64,000 nt of DNA. Source: Saccoglossus kowalevskii. Its lineage: Eukaryota; Hemichordata; Enteropneusta; Harrimaniidae. Shown here piece by piece: positions 1-10,661 of this stretch (the stretch's first letter is position 1; each line of letters begins with the position of its first letter). The stretch spans positions 410,026 through 474,025 of the forward strand of contig NW_003140817.1 of NCBI RefSeq assembly GCF_000003605.2, given 5' to 3'. A program made the translations under genes and the position numbers. The notes under the pieces are model-generated. The model was not told the DNA's origin, made no database searches, and saw nothing but the letters and a program-made list of their open reading frames with translations.

Positions 1-1053
1 TGACAATGTTGTTCTGATTGTTTCTAATTCCCTGCAATAAAGTATTCATGTTTCTGCTCCTCGAAAATAAACGCTTAACACAATATTCATGAAAAAACTA
101 AATTACAGCACAAGTTTAAAATTAAAAATGACGCTGCATCAGTTTTTGGATAACAAATAGGTCTAAAACCCTTTTTGCTTCTGGACCAAATGTTTAATGT
201 GTGACTTTGAGAAAAACATAAATAGTAATTTGAACATTTCTTGCTGATTTCTGTGTATGTTGGTAAACACCAGTATAAGACTTCTGTGTCGATCAAATAC
301 CACTAAAATTGTTTCAAAGAGTTGTTTTTGCTAGAGAATACTCATATTACCAGTAATTTTTTGTTGCAGGGAGGTCACCTGCGCACGTGCGAGAATAACA
401 ATGCATGCTGAAAATGCAAAGGCTCATGGGTAGACGCTTGTTTGTAAACAATGACATGCTATGGCCATTGCCATCTGATGTATGCGCAGGTGACGACTCC
501 CTCGCTTTAATTTCACTGTTTGGATATTTGTTCATATTCACTTGGAATTTCGCTGAACAGCTAAATTAAAAACCAGTGAATGTATTAACAGTAATTTTCA
601 ATTTATTCGTTTGAAACTTAATTCAACAACACAATTTTACACAATGTAATACAGTCGAGTAATATAATGCAGTGACCGGCACTCAATACCCAAATATGGG
701 CAGTGTATACTTATATATATATTATTGAACTTCAAAACCATCTACATTGTATGTAATGAAAATTGCTAAATTCAATGCATTTTTTTCAAAATATTTTCCC
801 AATATTAAGTTTCATATCATTTCACTGAGTAAAATGTTTAGATATGAAGAAATACTTTCACCATAAAAAACCATATATTCTCAACTATATTTTCTCAAAA
901 CATTACCCCAATTGATTTTCTTATTTCTGGTATCCTATTAGCATTAGCCCATAATAATGAAAACACAAAGAAATTGACATGTTCTTTTAATTCGTCCCAA
1001 ACCTTTTTATATGATGGATACATGGTGATGTTGTACTTATTGTTTGTTGCTAG
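1..1053. other. Intron or 5' flank of the RUNDC1-like gene
   Basis: AT-rich sequence with no convincing coding exon. It ends in the splice acceptor of the first visible exon, so on the + strand it is probably intron. It contains one degraded MITE copy at about 349-597. Confidence 0.5.
349..597. mobile_element. MITE family 1, copy A (degraded)
   Basis: It shares with the copy at 23352-23702 the segments GTCACCTGCGCA, AGGCTCATGGGTAGACGCTTG, CTTGTTTGTAAACA and GCGCAGGTGACGACTCCC, and then the AAACCAGTGAAT type of end. The ends are worn (CAGTAATTT on both sides) and the boundaries are approximate. It is non-coding. Confidence 0.6.
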
Positions 1054-4000
1054 GTTGGATGAAGATGGCAAAGTTTTGACACCGGAAGAAATTCTCTACA
1101 GATCAGTGCAAGCTATCAATCTATCACATGATGCAGCTCATACACAAATGGACGTCAAGTTTAGATCATTAATATGCGCAGGATTGAAGTAAGTCATTTA
1201 TATTACGATATTTTTTAGGAAGGTTTTTTGGTGGTGGGTCTTCCTGGTAGTGTTTAATTATAAAAAGAGGGCTTAATCCTTTATTTTGCCTCAAATAGTG
1301 GGCCCCTATTTTAAATTTTAACTAAAATAAGGGTCTACTTCATTTTGACTAAAATATGGTTTTCTTATTTTTACATTTTGACAGATTTGAATTGTACATT
1401 TTTTTTCCAAAATAGGTGGTCTTCTGCATTTTATCTAAAATAGGGGACCTTAATTATACATTTTGACTAAAATAGGGGGCCTCAATTATACATTTTGAAT
1501 AAAATTTTAATGAAAATGTAAGATTGAAAGCTAAAGGGGGAAATTAAATCTCCATAATAATACTCATTTAACAAATTTGTATTTTGATGTGTATGTGCTT
1601 AATGCCAGACTTAGATCTCGTAACTTTTTGTTTTTGTTTACAGTGAACAAGTGCTTCATCTATGGCTGGAAAGTTTATGTGCCAGCGAACAAATAGTAGA
1701 AAAATGGTATTATCCGTGGTCATTTCTCCGCAGCCCAGGTTGGGTGCAGATTAAATGTGAACTACGAGTGCTTTCAAAATTTTCATTCAACTTGACACTT
1801 AACTGGGAACTTCCCAAGAAAGAGGTGAGTTAGTGAAACCCAGTGTAGGATTTCAGTTAGTGAAACCCAGTGTAGGATTTCAGTTAGTGAAACCCAGTGT
1901 AGGATTTCAGTTAGTGAAACCCAGTGTAGGATTTCAGTTAGTGAAACCCAGTGTAGGATTTCAGTGTTTCTGATGATATCTTAAATGGTGAAAATTTACA
2001 GCAATTATAATGTAACAAAAGATATTTTTCTGTCAGTAATGACTGTGCAGTCACAGCAAGTGTAGTCAATTACCATCATTTTTACCGTTTCTTTGTATAT
2101 TTTTGGACTTCTCGACCATAAGCTATTTATTGAATTGAGAAACAATTGAGGTAAATTTCTAGCTAGAAGAATATCATACTACCAGTAATCTAATAATAAC
2201 ATTTTGTTCAGCTTTGGCTCCGTAATTTATAAACAAATGACAAAAAAATATTGTTGGATTTTAAGATTTTTGCTTTGGACAGCATAACAATATACTGGGG
2301 GGTACTCTTTTTTGTGAACATAATACTGTTGTCATGGCTACCATTTAAAACTCATTACCGGTATTAAAGCTGCCGAGCAACTATGTCAGTTTCAACTTTG
2401 AAGGCTGACATTGAAATATCTGATACTCATTTCAGACTGTGTTCATTGACCCTTTGATCACATAAATCCTCCTCTGAAAATAATTAAATAGCCACTCACT
2501 GTTTATTTTCAATCCAAAATTGTCACCTACTCACATGACATATTAGTTTTCTTTTCCCATACTTGAAAGGTGTACCAAGGCGATGAGATACAAATGTAAA
2601 TGGAGTTTCAAGTCAATCGGCCCATCAATTTTTGCAGTTTTTCACTGAAAAAAAAATGGCAGCCATAGTGACGTGACCTTTGAATGAACCCTAATTATTG
2701 CTAAACCAGATTATCACTCTTTTAGTTTAGGTATTTGTACATTTTTGACTCCCGTGTGCGAAGCACAAAAGGGAGTCTTTGCAGTTACCCTGTCTGTATG
2801 TATGTATGTATGTATGTATGTATGTATGTATGTATGTGTGTATGTATGTATGTATGTATGTCACTTTTTTTGTTCCACCGTTATCTCAAGAACCACTAAT
2901 CAAATTTTGGTGAAACTTGGTACATAGATGCTCTGGGATAATGCGCAGAGTTGATTAGGTTTGGGTAAAAATCTATGAATATTAATTACCTAATTTGCAT
3001 GATAATTAGCTGATTTTTAGCTGTTTCAAGACTGTTCCACTAATATCTGAAGAACCACTCATTGGATTTTGATGAAACTTGGCACATGGATGCTCTGAAC
3101 TAGTGCACAGATTTGATTAGTTTTGGGTAAAAATCTATGAATATTAATTACCTAATTTGAATGATAATTAACTGATTTAAAGCTGTTCCATGACTGTTCC
3201 ACTGATATTTGAAGAACCACTCATTGGATTTTGATGAAACTTGGCACATGGATGCTCTGAACTAATACGCAGATTTGATTAGATTTTGGGTAAAAATCTA
3301 TGAATATTAATTACCTAATTTGCATGATAATTAACTGATTTTAAGCTGTTCTATGACTGTTCCACTGATTTTTGAAGAACCTCTCATTGAATTTCAATGA
3401 AACTGGCACTTGTATGCTCTGAACTAATGCGCAGATTTGATTAGTTCGGGTAAAATCTGTTAAAATTATTAATTACCTAATTTACATAATGATTAATCAT
3501 TTTCGGCTTTTCCACTGNNNNNNNNNNNNNNNNNNNNNNNNNNNNNNNNNNNNNNNNNNNNNNNNNNNNNNNNNNNNNNNNNNNNNNNNNNNNNNNNNNN
3601 NNNNNNNNNNNNNNNNNNNNNNNNNNNNNNNNNNNNNNNNNNNNNNNNNNNNNNNNNNNNNNNNNNNNNNNNNNNNNNNNNNNNNNNNNNNNNNNNNNNN
3701 NNNNNNNNNNNNNNNNNNNNNNNNNNNNNNNNNNNNNNNNNNNNNNNNNNNNNNNNNNNNNNNNNNNNNNNNNNNNNNNNNNNNNNTCCATTTTGAATTA
3801 ATTTTTAATGTGTCTCCAATACTCTCAGCACACGGGAGTTCTTTCTAAGCTTTCTTTGATTTTTATTATGGCCTCCAAAATGTTATCTGTGATCATAAGA
3901 GGACTGGCAGGCAATGCACCCACACTATATTTACAAACTATCATGTTTAAAATATGTTACACTGTTATTTTTGTGCTTTTTATCAACGAGGTCATGACAT

Positions 4001-5293
4001 CGTGTTCCAAGATACTTATGAGTACCCCTAGATACAATGTACCGATAGGTGACGACTGTGTCAAATAAAGTTCAGGATTTTCTAGGTCAGCTTTTCAGAA
4101 ATCTACACACATGGCCGACATAGAGCCTGGCAAAAAAACTTGTTAGAAAAATACTAGTAACCCAATGATTGAGTGCTGAATTGATTGAATTTTTACCTCA
4201 ACAGACCTATAGGTGTCTCGATGGATGTGGGCGACTTCTTGTCAAAAAACACTTAAACCGTTCAACTTGTTCTGTAGATACCTTGATTAGGTATAGATGG
4301 AAATTTGTTCATGAGAAGTCAATCCACCAAAAAAATTATACAAATTAACTTCCAAAAACTATAAAAATGCTTAAATGATTGACTTTTACTAAGACACTGT
4401 AGAACACTTCTGCTATAGAACATTATCAACTTGTTTTGAGGAAGACAATACAACCTGTGTTTATGAATGTCTGTTCCAATCAATATCTCAAGAACTAATC
4501 AATAGTGTTCAATAATGCTTTGTGATTAATTTTTCAGTAGAAATCTGTGCATGTTATACTAATGTATAAAAATGTTATACACTACCCTACTCCCAAATGA
4601 GTGACAGAATTGGTCTATTTTTTAAACCAAAATCATTTTGTACAATATATATTTTTCTTTATTTTCCCCGTTAGCTACAGTTCTTAAAATATTATTTATT
4701 GTGTAAAATATTATGAAAATTAAAAGCCTAAAGGGACCCTGTGTATGTGTGTGAAAAGTTTACAGTTCAGCCTTTGGTCAAAAGTCGGGGTGGGCGTTTG
4801 CCCGGGCATGGGCTCTCATCAGTATAAATACGGTATATAAATTTGTCAACATCTGTAATTTGTCCCAAATCTACAAGCACAGTTACAATGTGGTGAAATC
4901 TCAGACAATAAATTCGTCTCTTGATGTTTGTCATAGCTGCCTTTTGTCTTTCCACAAGCGGTTTGCAATTCCGTGTTGACGCCTCGATCACTTGGTAAAT
5001 TGATGAAACAACCGTAGCAGTGTTTCAAGTCTGCACATCCCAATTTTTGATTTCCTTTCCTTTCCTTTTCTGTAATTGTCTCCATGTTTTTAAAACATAG
5101 GTAGAATAAAATATTGCCTGTAGATTTTGATCAATCAATCAATCAATCAACAAAAGCTCCAGGAGTTTCATAAAACTACTGTCAAATAAATTAATAAATA
5201 TCTTCTCATCTCTTCCAGATATCTGCACCTCTTAAAGAAAGTGTTCGGGATATGCTAGTGAAGCATCATCTGTTTAGTTGGGATCTTGACTGA
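1054..5293 (+). CDS. RUNDC1: RUN-domain protein, RUNDC1-like, last three coding exons (5' part lies outside the window)
   Basis: Three exons join in frame: 1054-1188, 1644-1824 and 5219-5293 (TGA at 5291-5293). Donors are gtaagt at 1189 and gtgagt at 1825; acceptors end at 1053, 1643 and 5218. The first intron splits an Asn codon (AA+T) and the second is in phase 0. The exons encode about 129 residues of a helical C-terminus with motifs [39 protein letters not shown] and, at the very end, [14 protein letters not shown] recognise this as the end of a RUN domain, closest from memory to RUNDC1, whose RUN domain is C-terminal. RUN domains generally bind small GTPases of the Rab/Rap type, and human RUNDC1 is annotated as a possible p53 inhibitor; that role is not inferred here. 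Reading through the second donor gives GTG AGT TAG, so retention of that intron would truncate the protein. The family name rests on recall, not on a search; the exon structure itself is solid. Confidence 0.72.
1283..1505. repeat. Degenerate tandem repeat in the first visible intron
   Basis: About six diverged units of roughly 33-40 bp. Each holds an AAAATAGGGG-type core followed by CCT or TCT and then an ATTTTGACTAAAAT-type spacer. The two last units, near 1430-1500, are the most alike (both carry AATTATACATTTTGA). No coding potential. Confidence 0.5.
1830..1964. repeat. 27-bp perfect tandem repeat, five copies, starting inside a splice donor
   Basis: Five identical 27-bp units (1830-1856, 1857-1883, 1884-1910, 1911-1937, 1938-1964), each beginning TTAGTGAAACCC and ending GGATTTCAG. 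The first unit starts within the gtgagt donor of the RUNDC1-like exon ending at 1824. Lack of divergence points to recent expansion or an array still changing in length. Each unit ends in an acceptor-like TTTCAG. Confidence 0.95.
2747..3840. mobile_element. Helentron/HINE-like non-autonomous element: hairpin end, (TATG)n, ~162-bp core repeats
   Basis: The left end is a hairpin (2747-2777: GACTCCC stem, GTGTGC/GCACA, GGGAGTC). It is followed by a TATG/TGTA microsatellite at about 2795-2861 and then by at least four ~162-bp tandem units. The anchor GTTCCAC recurs at 2872, 3034, 3196 and 3359, and a fifth, partial unit runs into the gap. At the right, 3828-3839 is the exact 12-bp reverse complement of 2748-2759. 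Microsatellite plus ~160-bp core repeats is the architecture known for HINE/Helentron-type elements of marine invertebrates (pearl and BIV160-like); the class assignment is inference. No target duplication is obvious. The element lies in the last RUNDC1-like intron, and the assembly gap 3518-3786 falls in its repeat array. Confidence 0.6.
3518..3786. other. Assembly gap (269 N)
   Basis: A run of N inside the ~162-bp repeat array. The true number of repeat units is therefore unknown. Confidence 0.99.
3841..5218. other. Remainder of the last RUNDC1-like intron
   Basis: AT-rich intronic sequence with no recognisable exon on either strand. It contains a short (AATC)n run near 5130-5149 and ends in the acceptor cttccag at 5212-5218. 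Confidence 0.6.
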
Positions 5294-5826
5294 AACACAC
5301 CAAAACACACTGCCATCACGAAAACGACTCTACATATACTTGATCTGTGTTGCTGTGCCATCCTGTCTGTGTATGTGGTGACAAGAAGTGGACTTATAGA
5401 TTTTCAATTTGCATTGTAAATTTAGATAGTAAAAAAAACAAAACAAAAACAGTCACATGGTATGAAACCCAATGCAATGATATGCTTAACAATGTGGAAT
5501 AGTGTGTTTTCCTCGGAGTCAATTCTTACAATGTGTAAGTGAATTCCGCAAATACATTGGCAAATTATGGGGTGGGGTATCAGAAATCAGCTGTCTTTAT
5601 TTTCACTTCTTTCACTCTGTGGCATTGCTGGAGTTCTTTGCATCTGTGCATCATCTGTTGAAGGATTCACTGCCTAAAATATCAGTATTATGGTGAGAAA
5701 GAGAGAGTAAAAAAAACAGGTTGCTGAACACAGAAAAAGGGGAGACAGTGCTCGCTCCTCTCCCACAGTGATGCATGCATGCCTACACCTCATCCTCGAC
5801 CACATAGGAGTTATTTGCATTTCTCA

Positions 5827-5832
5827 AATAAA
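5827..5832 (+). terminator. Candidate polyadenylation signal of the RUNDC1-like gene
   Basis: AATAAA about 535 bases after the stop codon, the first canonical hexamer downstream. A GT-rich stretch (TTGTTGTTGATG) follows within about 25 bases, as expected for a cleavage site. The 3' UTR could also run further. Confidence 0.5.
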
Positions 5833-8800
5833 AAGCAGAATTGTTGTTGATGAATGTCATTTTTAATATTTAACACATATTTATGAATACATATATGTAT
5901 TATTGTATTTCCCTTTTTGTGTGTATATTTATCAATTTTCTTTCTGATGGTCACACTGAAACCGCTGCATTGGTAGTCAGTTTTGTACACCTTAAAAACA
6001 TTGCCAGATAGTCTATATGTGTGGCTTAGCATATCACTGGCATAGGATTGGCAAAGCATATATGTACATTGTAGCAACATTTACAATGGCACTCCTCGAT
6101 GAATCAAAAACACATTTGGGGTAACATGGAGTATGTTTGTTTAATGTTTTATGCTGATATGCTCACTCGATTATGATCTATCGAGAAGTAAATTTGTTTT
6201 AGCCACATACATAATATTTTTCGTACAATTAAAATGATATAAAATGAATATCATTTGAATAAATAGCACATGCTATAATTTTACATATGATAATTTGCAT
6301 ACAATGTACAATTACATTGTAATCAAGTGTGTACTGTAAAGGGATTAATTATTCACTGGGTTTTAATTTGGCTTTTTTCGCTGACTGAAAAATGCGCTAA
6401 ATTAAAACCCAGTGAATATGTAAAATTGTGCTTAGAACACATTATCTAAATGATAAAACTGTGAATTTAAAACCCACTGAATATGTCTGAAATGGTAAAT
6501 CAGCGAAATTTAAATCCAGTGAAAATTAGTCATTTTACAGTATACAGTAAATAGTGAGACACGCTCTCGTCTTGAGACTTGTATTGCAAGCTAACAAAAA
6601 TCGCCTTGTGTCAGATTTGAATTGTACCAGAGATCATACATACTGCAGAAAATGTAAATTTTAATTCATGTCGTCGACCAGTAATAATAGTGCAGTGGTG
6701 CTCGTTTACATATCTCAAAGTGAGGTTTCCATTCAAAATGAATTTGTCTTCAAAGATTTACTGTAATGCTACAATCTTACAATAATCCATTGACGTCGTG
6801 ATTTTTGACAGTTAAATCGGGACATAACAGAATGGTCACAAATACACAGTACTGTAAACCTTTTTTTTCTGAAAATGATAACTATTTATAGGGTACATTA
6901 CATTGCTGGAAGTAATGGTCATTGTTTGTTGATGTGTGTAAATGAAATGTCACAAGAACTCTGCTGTCCTGAGGAGAAATTACACGACTGACTGTACTTT
7001 ACTGAATGCACAGTTTTAATCAGTCTGCCAACTGAATGCAAAAATGAAACCTGTTTCATTCCCGCAGTTAGTCGGCTAACAATTGCACCAGCACAACCGG
7101 TTAAAATTGACGAATTACAGTTGGTTGTTTAATTTCTTCTTTAAGGACCCACATAAAATATTCATTTTACGATTAGCTCTGAGTGAAGAAATTCTTGAAT
7201 GTTCCATCTCCTGCAAAATACTGTGGTTTATGCAGTAAGTGATTAACTGTCATTACACCTTCTTCCATATTTATCAATTATCAGTCTCTGTGTGCTATGA
7301 ATTTATGTTGTTGAATGATTGTATCTACTGTATGGTATCTTGGTTCATTATCAAATCACCAGCTGCTGCCCTTGGAACAGCAATATACAGATAAAATTGT
7401 ATTGTTTACTTTTTTTTGGTTTATTTCTTTACTGCCATTTATTGAGTCTTGTATCTGATTGTATCCTTTTGTAGAGCACAAACGTAAAAATGATTAGGTT
7501 AGATGCACATGTTAAAAATAGACGATGTTGTGACCAACCGATATAATTTATCCATGTGTGCATTATGTTTTTAGCTTCATTGATGACGTAAGCGATCAAT
7601 GAAAATGAGATGTGCAATTATTAACATGTTGAATGTTTTGTTGAGGTAGAAACAGCTGATGTAATTTTTTCTTGGCGATGTTAAATCTACAACAAATACT
7701 GTAGTGAAATCGGCAATATGGGTGGGGGCGGGGGGTTGTAGTGAAATCAGTGATATTTGGGGGGGGGTTCTGGTAAGAATTGTGCTTCCATATGACATGT
7801 GAGGAAATCAGGCATATCAAAACAGATTTTTTATTTTAGCTGTATTTATTTATTTGTTTGATATGTTTTTGTATAGGAGTCCCACCCCCTAGATAGATCA
7901 GAAGTTTCCTTAACTATATATATATAGATTGTGTACAAAGTGACTTTTGTAAATTCTATCAATAAACTTACTGATAGTAGTCGTGTCTCTCAGAGACTAT
8001 TCAACCCTTGGGTTGCTTTGTAATTCGCAATGTATGTAATTGTGCTTCGCTCAGAAACCAAAATATTTTGTGCATACAGGTGACATTTTCTGTAATTCCA
8101 ATATGCAGGTTTTTTAAAAAAAAACACAAAAATTAAATTCTTGAATTTTGGAATGCGACCTGACTTTGCGTTTGGTTAGTTGCTTATTGTAGGTAAATAT
8201 ACCTATAATTAATTTTAAATTTTTAAAATTTATCTTTACCAGAGCTGTACTTGGTGAATAAAAATTGTAAATATTTAAAGGTGGCTGTATCTCATGAGCA
8301 GGGTGGGAATATGTTGCAACATAAATCCATGGTTGTCTTGGGTTGACCTTGACTGTGATCGAGCATGCCCATGTAGAATAGTGTTTACAATTTACTGCAA
8401 GAAATTAAATTATTACAAAGTATTTCTCTGAAAAATAAAAATTATCTTTGAGCAGCAGTTTACTGTATTTTTAATGGTTTATTGTATGAAGAGTGATTCT
8501 TGTGTCTGCATTTTCCGTGTTTTCATCAATTCAAATCCACATTCATCTTTATTCATTGTTGATAAACAAATGCAATATTAAATACAGTGAACATCAGAAA
8601 CCTGGGGACTTTATTAACATCTTATGAATATTAATTTTTTTAAATAAAATTTATTGTTAGATTTTAAACTGACTAATCCAGAAATAGTAATGTAACTTCG
8701 TTATAATATTAATGAGTTATTTCAATGTTATCCATTCAGCAAATGCTTCCTTTCAAATAAATTGGTGGTCATAAGAATCTGTTGGTACGGCAGGTATTTT

Positions 8801-10660
8801 CGCTAATAAGTTTTGAAACATAAAATCAAAAAATATTCTACAAGATCAAGCAATGAGAATGACTTACCATTGACATCTTAAATTTGTAGAAAGATTACAA
8901 AATCTATTATCTAAATTGAAGACCCAAATGATAAAAAAAAAATGTAAAATGTTAAAAACAGATTGGCTTCTTGCCTAATTAAACAGCTGCTAATAAAATA
9001 ACTTCCAAATGGGAAACGCGTATTTGTTTGTTTCATCAACTTCAAAAACCTTTGGCTCAGTTCAGCACCAGGGTTTACTTTACAAAATCATCGGAGAATT
9101 TGGTTTTACTGTAAACTTATAAAGTACCGGGTAGATCAATCTACCAACTTGGCACTTAGAAAACAAACAAATATTTTCTGTTTAAAGAAACATCAGGCAA
9201 GGGAATGACCTGATTCCCCCTTGTTTTAATATATTTGTAAATGATAACAAAAAAAGACTGCAAAAAATTATCAATCAATATTCTAACTTAAGTCACTAAT
9301 AGAACTTGGATTCACTTTGAGTTTATAAATAATTTTAAAGAAGTTATCAAAAAATATATGAATATTTTGCAAAGATCTGATAAAAGAATGACAGATCAAG
9401 CTTTTGGTATAGGTAATTGTTCTTTGACGTTGTTTGGGTGTCGGCAATTTATTCACGCCTATTACGTTTATACACAATAATTATTAATAATATTAGGTAT
9501 GACTGGCTGTCGACAGTCTAATTTTGACTGAAAATGACATTTTCAGTTTTTTCTTGAAAGTCATTACTTTAAATCAATATAAAGGATGTAGTAACCATCA
9601 ATGCAATAAGGCTGTCATCATCCCCTGGTATGTATGACATTGGCAAATCCCCCAGTTGTTTCCCCGGGGTGGGGGTGGCTGAAGTAAAACCTTCAAATTT
9701 TGGCCACAAGTCATTCATTCCCACCTGTGGTAATATTTATTATGTTATATTGCTTGTTATTGTCATAATGAGGCACCTGTGCACCTTCCTTGTGTGACAA
9801 CTAGATCTTCCTTAGACAATAAAGTTTTGTAATAATTCAAATAGGAAATACTAATTAGAATAATACTTCAGCTGCAACAGGGTACCCTACCCTCCTGACC
9901 TAATTGTGTTGTCTAGTGTTACCTTGTTGACTATCAGAACAAGACCTAGTTGTGTTACACTGACAAGCACCTAACAAACCTAACCGGAAGTGGTTTCCTT
10001 ACTACTCGTCCTCTGGCTTGACTACCGGTACTTCAGTTACCATGACACTAAACAAAAGTAAATGGCTGAGGGTTGTTATGATCTACATTGACATCAATAG
10101 ACCATTTTCCGTTGCGAAATAAAGAAATTCTAGTTCAAAATCAAATCGTTCGATTTTTGCGACAGACGTTCGGCGCGCGTCTTTCATGCATCTCGCGAGA
10201 TCTCGCAATTGTACGGAAAATCACCTATTAATACCTTACAGTCACCTTATCACTGATGAACTCGCCCTACAGTTACCATTCCTAGGTACATCTATTACAA
10301 TGTACTTCAAAGAGCAAAATTTTAAATTTGAGGCACACCATAGTGATACCTAGGCCTATAGGTAGTGCTCCATTCAACCACCATTTTTTTCTTCTCGCAG
10401 CTCCCAGGTAGAAAAAATTGAAGAGACACAATATAGTTACCAGGGTTATTGTTTTAGCGATGTCTTTAAGAAGCATTATCTGATGGCCCTAACAAGTGTG
10501 TGCTAGTTCTGTTACCTCTTATTGTAATTAACATTGTTGGAGGTTTGTTCATCATGCTTAATAGAGGAAACAATGTCAACAAGTTTGAGTATGCTTGTTT
10601 GTATTTATATTAAAAATTGTTGTGGTATGAGAGAAGATCCGAAAAGTATCGATATTGATT
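5833..10660. other. AT-rich intergenic region
   Basis: No convincing gene; open frames are short and look random. It contains the MITE copy at 6332-6542, G-rich runs near 7725 and 7757, and many AATAAA hexamers. Part may be alternative 3' UTR of the RUNDC1-like gene. Confidence 0.5.
6332..6542. mobile_element. MITE family 1, copy B (short form, intact ends)
   Basis: A 211-bp element with 9-bp terminal inverted repeats TACTGTAAA (6332-6340) and TTTACAGTA (6534-6542). Inside are several inverted CACTGGGTTTTAATTT / AAACCCAGTGAA segments and CGCTGA/TCAGCG pairs, so most of it can fold back. It lacks the GC-rich centre of copy C. The TA at both extremes could be a TA target duplication. Confidence 0.75.
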
Positions 10661-10661
10661 G

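Noticed and set aside
3477-3848. Open frames spanning N runs (also at 17.8-18.3 kb and 29.0-29.5 kb)
   Set aside because: They are open only because N carries no stop codons.
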